The notes beneath the pieces were generated by a model, which worked only from the letters and a program-made list of their open reading frames with translations, had not been told where the DNA came from and ran no database searches. 43,319 nucleotides of DNA from Leidyana gryllorum EB-2025a (Eukaryota > Apicomplexa), in assembly GCA_048772705.1 (NCBI GenBank), contig JBLWGC010000221.1, positions 1 to 43,319 of the forward strand, read 5' to 3'. The position numbers were made by a program, and so were the translations under genes. Each line of letters starts with the position of its first letter. Position 1 is the stretch's first letter. Shown here one piece after another: positions 9,061 through 19,150 of the stretch.

Positions 9061-9758
9061 TTATTCTTGATCGAGGGGCTCGACACTGGATTCCGCCGCC
9101 GCAAAGTCGGGGAAGAGCTCAGCGAATCGCTCAGTTTGCAAATTGTACTCCATACTCTTTATAGCGAGTGTCTTTCTGGTTTCGTCAGAGCTGACTACCT
9201 GTCCCACAAAGCCTCCCGCTTCTTCGTCGGAGCAAAGCATAAATGAGATCAGGCCCATAACAATAGTATCAGCGCGCCATAGTGGATTCCATTGACTCGG
9301 ATGGTAATCTGTCATATTCAGACAGATTTTCATATTGGTGCGGAAACGCCCTGATGCAATATAGAGAGGTTGTGGGAGGAGGGCGGCACGCACCGTTTGG
9401 CGTGATTACTGCAATACTTGGTGGACTCCATGGATAGTCCTTGGGGAATGTGATTACTCCACGGTATACCCCCTGCCAGAACGGCGAGTCTGAGGGCAAA
9501 TTGAAGCTGTGGCAAGCTCCACATTATTACATATGGAGCTCGTGTAATATCTTACATGAGAAAATGCCATCGCAGAATGCATTGGGGATCTGGAACGAGG
9601 CGGTACTGAACTTGGTTCAGAGTTCCCTTCTCGCGATGCTCTTCGTAAAGCGACTGATGAATCTTGAACTCTTGCATCAGTCGTCGCATAGTCAGCGGAG
9701 GGACTTCCTCATCCTCTCTGGAGGAGGTATTAGGTCCCTTTGTGCCGTCTGATACCAT
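9061..9758 (-). CDS. Ubc6/UBE2J-type ubiquitin-conjugating enzyme E2
   Basis: The E2 that in other eukaryotes works in ER-associated degradation. Three exons join in frame. MRRLMQEFKIHQ and ILRWHFLI lead to FNLPSDSPFWQGVYRGVITF, then KDYPWSPPSIAVITPNG, then RFRTNMKICLNMTDYHPSQW. The catalytic Cys is in KICLNM. The Ubc6-specific TPNGRF-x-x-N-x-x-ICL-x-M-x-D-[YF]-HP order and WNPLWRADTIVMGLISFM are diagnostic. Family members usually end in a C-terminal membrane anchor. Here the frame stops after FAAAESSVEPLDQE with no hydrophobic tail, so this protein appears soluble unless an unseen exon supplies an anchor. The first intron starts GTAAGATATT. The start is 19 bp from the stop of the upstream phosphodiesterase gene. 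Confidence 0.9.
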
Positions 9759-9777
9759 TTACTCCCATAAAAAATAA

Positions 9778-12770
9778 CTAAGTACGGGCTAATTGAGCTG
9801 GTGAGATCTCCGCCAACAGGTCTTTGAAGGAAGCCGCCCGCAGAGCTCGAGCCATCAAAGCCACGGGCCATTGTGCGTGCGCCAACTTGAGTTGCTGCAC
9901 TCCTCCCGGAATTTGTTCAGTCCTATTGCCCTGAGCGTGCATGTCCCATCTAGACTTGTTCAACAGCAACTTGGTCATCAGTTCGCTCCCAATGCTGCTC
10001 GTGTCATCCAACTCCATGAGCTCCTCAATCAGGGGCTGCAACGCGAACGGTCAGTCAAATGCCGACATCACACCAACCCCGACGACATGGCCACACCCCA
10101 AAGTCGAGCAACACCACTAAACGGACAAGGATGGCTCTCGCCTCACCTGAACTACAAACTGTAGGAATCCACTCTGTGTTTTGGCGTAGGACCGGTGATC
10201 GTGGCGGTCACACAGGGGTGAGAGAGGGAGACCCAACCGTATCTCATCGTCCCCCTGCTGATAGTACTCCTCGCATAACCGTAATGACCATTCCAGGTGC
10301 TGACTCCAATCCAAGCAGGCGTGGCCCAGATCTGCCGCCTTGAAGGCCAATAGCATCACCAATCTGAAAGGCGGTTGGTTTATGCTCTGCTAAACCATCG
10401 GATTCTACTCACTCTCTGTCTTGCGCGTTCCTCACGAGATCGAACTCTGGAGATATTCTCCGTACACGTGACCTCGACAGCATTTCAAAGTGCTTCGACA
10501 TATCGGTCGCCATAATCATTGTCATTATCGTCTTTCGGGCCTGCTGCTTCTCCTCACGACTCAAACACTTGAAGATATTCGTCTCGGGGCTGTCAACAAC
10601 GATCATTTTTCACTTGGGCAGACACACTCGCTTTTTTCTCTCACCACGTAGTAATCACCGTCTGCAGCAGTGCACTATGCGCTGCCTCCAACACTGCATT
10701 ATCATTTTGGAGCATTGCCTGTGAGCGCACGACAGATGGTGGGGTCTGGATGATTGATCACTCACCAGAATGCTGTTGGCATTGATGTAAAAGTTATTGC
10801 TGCGTCCGGGGTGGGCAATGTCGTGGCCGAGGGCAGCGACAATGATAGCGCTCTGCTCGAGTTCCAAAGTGAGGACATCCAAACCGGTGAAGTGCATAAT
10901 GCAGACCACCGCATGGGCGACGTTGGCGGCGTGGATGCCATTGTGGTATGGGTTCTTGGGCCAGTAATGGCGATCGATCATGTGAAGGCATCCCAAAAGA
11001 GTATCAGAATCGACGTCCAGATATTGAATTAGAGGCTGCAACAGAACGGTGCCGACCTCAATGATAATGTTGACCGGATTCTGGCTATGCTGTGGACACG
11101 ATGAGTCAACAAGTCTTCACACACAAGAATCCAACTTACATCGAGGAGTCGGAGATTATAGGTGCGGCCGATATTCCTTTGCATCGATTCTGACATGACT
11201 GGTCTTTTGATCTCAATGCCGTCGACAGTAATGGTCGACCCAATGGTTTCTTTGGCTTTGGGGCTCTCGAGTGTCTCGAGTTCTCCAGCCGCAAATCGTA
11301 CTTGACTGGTCTTGCGAGCACGAGACTCGCGCGTATCCTCCTCTTTGACGGCCAATCCTCCACGTTTGGCTTTGTACATTTCAATGAAAGTCGTCTCAGC
11401 CACACCACCGTCGTCCATGTCCTTCTCGCCCGACCCTTTGCCAGCAGCGCTGAGATCAGCGGCTCCATCGGCTCCACGGGCCAACTTTTTGATGCAGTCG
11501 TCGATGGTGGTGTCAGTCTCGTTGAGGAAGGGCGAGGCGGCCTCCTCCTTTGAGTCCGCCTTGCGGGCAACAACGGCTCCTCGCACTTGTTCCAGCAGGC
11601 CGATGACTTCCTCAGCCGCACTCATTCCCATACGTCGTCGTCGATTCTTCTGGGAGTCACGGACGCGTTTCAGACGGGTCTGACTGTCCCGCACGGTGAT
11701 GAAGACAGCGCGCTCATTCAACTCGCGGAACCAACGGAACAGGAAACCGGTCACATAGAGAACCATACAGACTCCAATGTCGACGATACAGATGGTACGC
11801 ACTTTAGGGTCGTCCACAATGATAATCTGACCGATCTTGGATCCCGAAAACATGAGCAAACACGCGATGTGGAACCAAATGTTATACTTTGTCCTGCGAA
11901 GAGAGAGACCGCGATGTAAAAGAGCGTTGTCGATCACTCACAGGCAGGGAAGAAGGATGTCGACGTGGACGAGCGCGACCAACAGGACGCCCATGTTGAG
12001 GGCGTCCAGACAGATCTTGAGCTCAAGCCAGGCTTTCTGTTGCGCGGGATCCGAGAGATCATTGCTCGACTCGACGTATTCCAGAGTGAAAGTGGTCCAG
12101 ACGTACATACAGAGGCCTCCCTGTGAGTGGTCCACAAAGTTGAGGGGATCGCTCGAAACAAAGCACTCACCAAAGCAGCCAGGACGTAAAAGATGGTCTC
12201 GGCGTAGGGCCGGAACTTCTTGACAAACGCGGTGGACATGATGAAACAGTAAAGGAGAATGATAAAGAAGACCAATCCGTGGAAGCTGCCAATGACAACG
12301 CCGTCGTGAATGTGGATCCATTCTTTGGTGAAGCCGAGTCCATAGGCAATCCAGCAGAAGAGACCCGCGAATAACATAATTCCTGCGCCCACAGGCAGAC
12401 GTAATGGCCATTTGCCCAACTCTGATTCCTGATAGGCCGCCTCAGTCTCCGGGTCGCGGAAGCTCAACGGGAACAGAACTGTGGCCGAGCGTACCGCCAC
12501 CCATGAATTGCCAGCGATCGAGTGCAGCAACATTGTCGGAATGACAGAGGGGTGGACTATCATCTGCAGACACACTCACAAATGGAGAGACCGCGCCTCA
12601 GAGGTACTCACGTGCCAACAACCGACGTCATGATCGAGCTGACTCGCTGATCGACCGATATTCGTCCAAGACTCCGCAGGGCCCGAAACTGTCCTCAGAG
12701 AGGAGGGCTGTTCGGCCTGGGATCGCTTAGAGTGCTTCCTTCCTTTACTCCGCACATCGTTAGTGCTCAT
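9778..12770 (-). CDS. Multi-pass membrane 3',5'-cyclic nucleotide phosphodiesterase (copy 1)
   Basis: A class I HD-type phosphodiesterase that hydrolyses cAMP and/or cGMP at a membrane. It starts at ATG 12770 (MSTNDVRSKGRK); a 3-codon-scale upstream ATG out of frame lies at 12784. The N-terminal half has about six hydrophobic segments, including AGIMLFAGLFCWIAYGLG, VFFIILLYCFIM and CIVDIGVCMVLYVTGFLF, then a charged linker of about 200 residues (LEQVRGAVVARK ... FIEMYKAKRGG). The catalytic domain shows HYWPKNPYHNGIHAANVAH, ALGHDIAHPGRSNNFY and AADLGHACLDWSQHLEW, then the end motif LGLPLSPLCDR and TQSGFLQFVVQ with the glutamine expected to contact the base. The His, His-Asp and Asp metal ligands are all present. 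There are many introns of about 45-60 nt. The neighbour copy 2 is a tandem paralogue with the same layout. An N-terminal membrane domain plus C-terminal PDE is the arrangement known from Plasmodium PDEs. Confidence 0.9.
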
Positions 12771-12791
12771 GGTGCACACCACATGCTCTCC

Positions 12792-15700
12792 TCAAGTTCG
12801 AGCTATCTGGGCTGCGGAAGCCTCAGCCACCAGCTCACTGAACTGTGCGGACTTTAGCACTCGAAGCATATGGAATTCTATCCATCCCCGAGGTGCTATG
12901 CGTTTCTGCGCCGTGGCAACAGGTATAGACTCGCTCCGTCGGACTTGACTCATCGTCTCCCACTTGGTGTGGTTAGCCAGCAACTTGGCCACAATGTCCA
13001 CCCTGCACAGAATAATCGCGGAGTAACCATCGTTCAATAGGACACAACAGCACTCACGCTATAATATTCGAGGCGTCCAACTCGGTGATCTCATCTAACA
13101 GCGGGATCACCACAAACTGTAGAAAACCGACTTGCGTCTTGCTAAAGTTGTGCTGGTCCTCTCGATCACATAAAGGACTGACGGGCAACCCGAGAGATTT
13201 CTCTTCATCTCCCTAAAGTATTAATTCACTCGTCACCCACCAGGTGCACAGAAAAATAGATCACCTGTTGGTAGTACTCCTCGCGTAACCTGTTTGACCA
13301 TTCCAGATGGTGACGCCACTCCAAACACGCGTGACCCATATCCGCCCCTTTGAAACACAAAAGGATTGCCAATCTGGTCACAAACGGCACCAAATCAGTC
13401 CACAAACAAGATCAAAACTCACTGTCGATCTGCCTCCTTGTGCACCAGATCAAAATCTGGAGACATCCGTCGAACACGAGCCTTTGAGAGCATCTCGAAA
13501 TGCTTCGACATGTCAGTTGCCAGAATGTAGACAATCAACTGCTTTCGGAAGTCTCGCACCTCCTCTTGACTCAGTTGAGACAGGATATTGGTCTCAGGTC
13601 TGAAAAGTGTAGCATATCTTCAATTCGTTGGAGACGTGCGTCGTCACCGCACACGTGTGCAGGGGCGCGCGCGTAATGGAATGAAATGCACTCACGATGC
13701 TTGCAGGATTCCTTGAATGATGAAGCAGTGTGCCGCCTCCAAGACCGCCAAATCGTTCTGAAGCATTGCGAGAATCCCATTAGCATTGATGAAATAGTTG
13801 TTGGTGCGTCCAGGGTGAGCGACGTCATGTCCCAAGGCTGCGACGATAATAGCTATGCGTTCAATGTCGAGACAGATGTTCCACAAGTCGAGGGTGCGAA
13901 GGAAGGTCACTGCCATATGTGCCACGTTGGCACCATGAGCTGCCATGTGATAGGGGTTCCGAGGCCAATAATATTTCTCAAGCGTGTATAAGAAGGCTAT
14001 TATAGTCTCGTCGTTGTTCTCGAGCTCCAAGTAAGCGCGGCAAGGCAGCATCAAAGCATAGCCGACCTCCAACAATATATTGTCGGTCCTCTTGACGATG
14101 TCCAGTATGGGATAGTGGAAGTCAAACCCAACAATTGCTTCGAGTTCGTCAGTCTGCGTTTCGGTAATATGGCGGTGGCAGCCGAGGATTGCTCTGAACT
14201 TACCAAATGTGCCCCGGGAAGTGAGACTCCGTCGATCAGAAACTTTGTGCTTCGCGCACGGCTCGGCATATGTCCGATGGGATGACCTTCAGCATCATAG
14301 ATCTGATGCTCGTGGGAGTCACCACCTGCACCGTAGACGACGCTGGTGCCAAAGCGCACATTGCTCTGTTTCCGACGGTTATGTCTGAGATCTTCGGCTT
14401 TGTGGGCGACCATTCCCGGTTTCCGATACATTTCGATAAACATATCCTCGGTGGCGGTGTCCTCGGCGGCCTGGCCCGTGACGGGGGCGGCGGCGTCTGC
14501 GGTTTTCTCGATGGCGTCATCCTGGGCGCCTCGAGCTAATTTGCGGATGCATTCAAGCAGAGTGGTTTCTGTATCATCCAGCAGGGGCGTGGGTCCCAGG
14601 GACCGAGCGGCGTCTCTCTTGCTGACGACATTGACGCGGACAGTGTCGAGGAGTTCGATGAGTTCCTCTGCAGCGCTGCAGGTGGTCCGTCTGCGACGGC
14701 TCGCCTGAGCGTTGCGGACAGCGTGGACGCGGGCCTGAGAGTCTTTGACGCGTAGGACCACCGATCGATCTTGCAGCTCTCGGAACCATCGGAAGATGAA
14801 GGCTGTGAGGTGGATGACGGCCGTTTGGACAATATCGATGTTGCTGCAATGAGAATGAAGAGCCAATGAGTATCAGTGAGGGACGAAGGGAGGGAGGGAC
14901 GAAGGGAGGGAGAAACAGAGGGAGCATTGATCACAGAAAAGGTCGGAAGAAACAGAGCATTGATCACAGAAAAGGTCTCCGAAAAGGTCTCAGGAAGACT
15001 TACTTCATTGGAGTGAGTTCGGCCAGAGGAAAGGCTAAGGTCTGCATAACTCGGGTGGCCATGTATAGAATCCAAGCCATGATGTGCCAATATATACTTC
15101 TTTTGGTCCTATGGGAGAGGGTAATAAGAAGGAGGCGAGCAAAGGAGCGGACTTACATTGTGGGGAGGTAAATGTCGCATTGGACCAGAAAGATGGCCAT
15201 GACACCGTTGACCAACGCGTCCGCTAATAAACGGAGCTCCAACCAATACTTATAGTTGAGAGCGTTGATTCCGTCCATTGGAGTGATCTCTCCGGCGTAC
15301 CATAAGGCCCAATAGCACCAAAAGTAGAGGGCGCACATATACTGAAATGATCGGAGATAGAGGGAGAGAGAGAGAGAGTGATTCTCACAAAAATGCTCGT
15401 CAAGAGGAATATGACTTCGAGGTACTGCTGGGAGTGTTTGAGCCACGGCGTGAGGCTCTGATAGATTATCAATAGCGTCAGAACAGCGCAGATTGGATGG
15501 AAAGCATTGGTGATTAACTCGTAGTGCAGACTTATCCACCCGAATGTGCATCCCAAACCGTACAATATCCACACCACCAATGTGGCGAAGAACATTAATC
15601 CGGACGCGATGGGCGCCTGGGATCTGAATGAATCGTTGACCTTTTGCTGATACTCGAACTCTTCATCGGGGTCACGAAACTGAAGTGGAAAGAGGAGTAT

Positions 15701-15973
15701 TCCTCGACGTAAAATCATCCATTGGGCCCCAGCAACTGTTCTCATCAACACTTCGGGGATCAGAGAGGGGTGACATAGAGCTGATCGCACTGTTGGGCCA
15801 TTCTCGCCACCCCCCTCATCAGAGACGGCGTGGTGAACACTCGCTTGGGACCGGTGCCCGAACCCTCCGTCCGTCGTTCGCCGTGAAGTAGACCTTCGAG
15901 ACACCGAGGACGTCACGGGGGCACCGCCCGCCTCAGATAAGGCTGTGAACTTCCGTCGCGATCGCGACTCCAT
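12792..15973 (-). CDS. Multi-pass membrane 3',5'-cyclic nucleotide phosphodiesterase (copy 2)
   Basis: A tandem paralogue of the phosphodiesterase at 9778-12770, with the same order of parts. The start is ATG 15973 (MESRSRRKFTALSEAGG). A basic Ser-rich tail is followed by CHPSLIPEVLMRTVAG and LLFPLQFRDPDEE (aligning with CHPSV/VHPSVIPTMLL and LFPLSFRDPETE of copy 1). About six membrane segments follow, such as ASGLMFFATLVVWILYGLG and CAVLTLLIIYQSL. The linker shares FRWFRELQDRSVVLRVKDSQ. The catalytic domain has NPYHMAAHGANVAHM, ALGHDVAHPGRTNNYF, FKGADMGHACLEWRHHLEW, LGLPVSPLCDREDQ and KTQVGFLQFVV. Metal-binding positions are intact, so it should be active. Its stop lies 21 bp from the ATG of copy 1, and its ATG is 22 bp from the oppositely oriented CutC start. 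Confidence 0.9.
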
Positions 15974-15995
15974 TTTTCAGGTGTGTGGGTGCACT

Positions 15996-17345
15996 ATGGA
16001 ATTGGGTGTGGTAACTGACCTGCCCAGCACCGCCCTGGCCTGCACGAGAGCGGGAGCCAACATTGTTATACTCTGTGGACATCTCAAAAGCGCCGCTGGG
16101 GGCGTTACACCCACCCTCGGCCTCGTACAGACCTGTGCCAAACTCATACCCACCCACACCTCGGTGGTACAGTCCCAACCCTCCTCACTCGCCCGGGAAC
16201 ACCCTAATCTTCACCCCTCTCGAGCCCAATCGCTAATCGACAACAATCAAACTGCCACCAAGCCGAACCCACTGGACAATGCTTCCGCCCAGGACCCCTG
16301 TGCGCTTCTTGATCTGAATATTGCACCCGACGCGCGGCAGGAGGCCCTTATTAATCTTGGAGATCGCACAGCGTCCACTATTGAGCACAGTGCCGTCCAG
16401 ACAGTGCGCCGAGCGCAACAAAACGTCGCGCACAAAGACGACGACGAGGAAGAGGGCGGCCGGAACACTGCACTCGGCGGCCGGAACACTGCACTCGGCG
16501 GCCGGGACAATGCACTCGGCGGCCCAGTGTGTCAGAGTGAAGGTAAAATTGATGGGGTCGACAGTCAGGATCCCGACAGAGAGCCGCGACCATTGCGGGA
16601 TGAGACTGAGGGGTGCGATGTTGTTCTGACAGAGGGTGTGAAGGACTGCGAGAATGATACGGCGATGAAAAGGGGAGCAGAGGGCGTGCCGTCGAGGCGA
16701 GTGTATGCATTGGTTCGACCGGTTGTCGGATGTTTCGAGTACGACGAGGACGCGCAGAACATATTGCTGGCTGATGTGAAGGCTCTGGCTGGAGTGGCGG
16801 GGCTGAGTGGTATAATGGTGGCGTGTGAACGCGGGGAGGGCGAGCTGGATGGAGAATTGGCGGCAAAGATAGTGCGGTGTGCTGATGGTTTGGAGGTATG
16901 GTACCACCGTGGGAGTGTTTTGTTGAAGCCGGGGTTCGAGGCTGAGCTGAAGAACGTCGGATTCCATGGTGTGGTGCACGGTTTGCTGGGGGACACGGTG
17001 GAAGTAATGGTCGAGGGTGCCGTGGACGCTTTGAGTCGACTGGAAGGCGTGGGTCTGAGTGGGATGTTATGTGGGAGTGTACCGAGTAGTCACGTTGGTT
17101 ACGTTGGGAAGCGGTTGGATGGTTTTGTGGAGCGACGAGTGTTGCGCGGTTGGTGTGTGACGGTCGCCGAGGCCGACGGCTGGTACGGAGCTCTGCTCCC
17201 CTGGCGGCATTGGGAAGTGAGCTCGTCAGTATGGCCGGGGTCGAGTAGTCCTGCGGCTCGAGGTAGCGGTCCAGAAACTGTTAAGAGAATGATCGAAGCA
17301 CTCCCAGCAGCGTGTGGGGGCAGCCGGAGTACTTCGGCGGAGTAG
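15996..17345 (+). CDS. cutC: CutC-like protein with a large internal insertion
   Basis: CutC family (TIM-barrel, linked to copper homeostasis in bacteria and animals). The start MELGVVTDLPSTALACTRAG and NIVILCGHLKSAAGGVTPTL match the first beta-alpha units of CutC (CVDS-x-ESA-x-A-x-x-GGADRIELC ... GG-x-TPS). VYALVRPVVGCFEYDEDAQN and LADVKALAGVAGLSGIMVAC match the RP-x-GGDF-x-YS-x-x-E block. The protein has 449 residues, against about 250-270 for the family. The excess is mainly a roughly 170-residue charged, low-complexity insert between the first and second blocks (about residues 55-230), containing a 7-residue tandem repeat. The C-terminal half is diverged. An upstream in-frame ATG at 15945 would overlap the divergent phosphodiesterase CDS, so 15996 is preferred. 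A ttttcag acceptor-like sequence lies 15 bp before this ATG. Confidence 0.7.
   Translation: MELGVVTDLPSTALACTRAGANIVILCGHLKSAAGGVTPTLGLVQTCAKLIPTHTSVVQSQPSSLAREHPNLHPSRAQSLIDNNQTATKPNPLDNASAQDPCALLDLNIAPDARQEALINLGDRTASTIEHSAVQTVRRAQQNVAHKDDDEEEGGRNTALGGRNTALGGRDNALGGPVCQSEGKIDGVDSQDPDREPRPLRDETEGCDVVLTEGVKDCENDTAMKRGAEGVPSRRVYALVRPVVGCFEYDEDAQNILLADVKALAGVAGLSGIMVACERGEGELDGELAAKIVRCADGLEVWYHRGSVLLKPGFEAELKNVGFHGVVHGLLGDTVEVMVEGAVDALSRLEGVGLSGMLCGSVPSSHVGYVGKRLDGFVERRVLRGWCVTVAEADGWYGALLPWRHWEVSSSVWPGSSSPAARGSGPETVKRMIEALPAACGGSRSTSAE
16457..16522 (+). repeat. Three tandem 21-bp coding repeats in the CutC insert
   Basis: Three adjacent copies of a 21-bp unit encode GGRNTAL, GGRNTAL and GGRDNAL. 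The first two are identical and the third has two base changes. They lie inside the low-complexity insertion, downstream of a D/E-rich stretch (KDDDEEEGG). The unit length is a multiple of three, so copy-number change would keep frame. Confidence 0.85.
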
Positions 17346-17364
17346 TGTTCATTTTTTTGATAGA

Positions 17365-18768
17365 ATGAAGACGATCAGTCAAGACCTTTTCGAGAAGGCC
17401 GATGACTTTGTGGTACTCAGATATAGTGCTGAGCACTTAAGTGAACGCGATTTACTCGGTGAAAAAGTCCAGACTGTACTACCAGATGGCGTTGTGTGCT
17501 ACTGCCATTTGGTCAACCGGCGACAGAATCGGATGCAGTTATTGTTGTGCAAGGCGATGAGGCGAATGACTCTTGAAGTTGGAACTTCGAGCGACTTGGA
17601 CGAACTGCGCCAGGCTATTGCCGCTTTCTTTACCCCTCGATCTGAAGTACAAGTTCTTGAAGCAGATGAGACCGGATACATTGGCACTGCTACGCTACAC
17701 TCGCTCCCCGGCGAAGTGAGTCAGTCCACACCTCCCCCACAAACAAAAATCACACGCAGATTACACGACCCGAACCGGTTCTCCTGCTGCTATCCATGCC
17801 AGGGTGTCCTTTATGTACTTTGTGCCGACCACTAATCCGTAGTCTGGCTAAACATGTCCGCATACGCGGCTTTGACGTCATTGCCAACGACTTTCCACGG
17901 GACGGCTCTTTACCCGTACGTCGTGTCCTGCCGGCCTTATGTGTGAAGCCTCCCAATAACAAGTGAGCACCTCTCTCTCACAAACTATCACCCAACTAAC
18001 CCATATCAAAGACATTTTACCCTCATTGACACAGAAGATCCCGCCGAATGGCTGAGAAATCACAATGTCCGCCAGGTAATCCTTCACTTTTGCCCCCATC
18101 CAACAGCTTCTCCCCACACACACACAACACACGCCGTGTCTCCGTCTCCGTTTCGGTCTCGCCGTTGGCACTGTATTATTTGGCGGGCTGATCTGTTGAT
18201 TTGTGGGTTGGAGGTTGATAACATTGTGCCTCTTTGTGTGTGTGTTGGTGCATTGTGTTCCGTGTAGTTGCGCGCATCTGGTTTCAATTTGGCCGAATGT
18301 GTACAGATGTTGGGCGAGAGTGTCAGTAAGGAGTTATTGAAGCAGTGGCGTAAATATTGGAGCGTGTGGGAGAGTTATTTGGACGCGTGAGTGTTTGTGT
18401 GTTGAATGAAGTGTGGTTTGTTGTGTCAATTTGATGGTGTTCTCTTTGTGTGTGCAGTCGATTGTCCTTCCACGCGCTATCTGTATACGAGCGAGAGGTT
18501 GATGAAACATGGTGTTGGGGTCCTGTGTCGGACCAAAGCTACGACAAAGCGACTTTAGAGGAGGTGATCTTATTTGAGTTTCCACGTGAATGTAATGATT
18601 CAGGCTCAACGAACGAAGCCGGAGTCCATGCCTCAGGCAGCAGAACGGCTCCAGCGATCACGAGATGAACTGCTGACTGACTGTGCTTATTTGAGAGGAA
18701 GATTCTCACTGCCCCCGCGAGCAGCTACTCTGTCCTCGGAGACCACGACTCAAGACCAAAGTGAATGA
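17365..18768 (+). CDS. Unrecognised protein with a CPLC motif (possible thioredoxin-fold) and coiled-coil tail
   Basis: I do not recognise this family. The model has five exons. MKTISQDLFEKADDFVV through HSLPGE is joined by a GTGAGT intron to ITRPEPVLLLLSMPGCPLC. The next junction gives KPPNNKHFTLIDTEDPAEWL, then LRASGFNLAECVQMLGES, then ARLSFHALSVYEREVDETW. A last 43-nt intron (GTGATC...ATTCAG) leads to a helical, charged end (PQAAERLQRSRDELLTDCAY) that stops at 18768. The strand LLLLSMP followed by GCPLCTLCRPLIRSLAKHV looks like a thioredoxin or glutaredoxin active-site loop and helix, but the cis-proline region is not obvious. ATG 17365 lies 19 bp after the CutC stop, and the spacer ends in a T-run plus TAG just before the ATG. 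Exon joins are moderately sure; function is unknown. Confidence 0.55.
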
Positions 18769-19150
18769 GCGAAATAAGTATATATAAAGCCGAAGCCAAC
18801 ATTTCGCCGCGGGAAAATGAAAGAGCGACTGACCGGCTGGCGGCCAGGGAGTCGGTCGATCGGTCGGTCACTCAGTCAGTCAGTCAGCCAGCAAGGCAGC
18901 CAACGACGACGACGCGATAAGGAAGCGAGCTGGCGATCGATCGACTGACTGATTGATTGAGCGGGCGGGCGAGCGTCCGTCCGAGCAATCGAATCGAACG
19001 ACCGAACAATCGAATCGAATCGAATCGAATGAACATCGAACGAATAAACGAAAGTACAACAAACGTGTCAGTGGGTGGGTGTAAATCAGCCAGTCAGCAA
19101 GTGTGTGTTTGGCGCGAGGGAGGCGGCGAAGGCGAGGACGACGATGATGA
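18769..19150. repeat. Low-complexity tetranucleotide-like spacer
   Basis: The interval between two genes that end towards each other. From about 18835 to 19045 the sequence is a patchwork of GATC/GACT/ATCGA-like short repeats (tcggtcggtcactcagtcag, cgacgacgacg, tcgaatcgaatcgaatcgaa). It has no convincing coding potential and no clear long hairpin. Polymerase slippage is a sufficient explanation for the pattern. Confidence 0.6.

Noticed and set aside
15945-15995. Upstream in-frame ATG extending CutC by 17 residues
   Set aside because: The extension is antisense to the start of the phosphodiesterase CDS and has no family similarity. MELGVV... is the natural CutC start.
18835-19045. Regular short repeats that might be a CRISPR-like or satellite array
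   Set aside because: No constant repeat unit with unique spacers; simple tetra/pentanucleotide slippage explains it.
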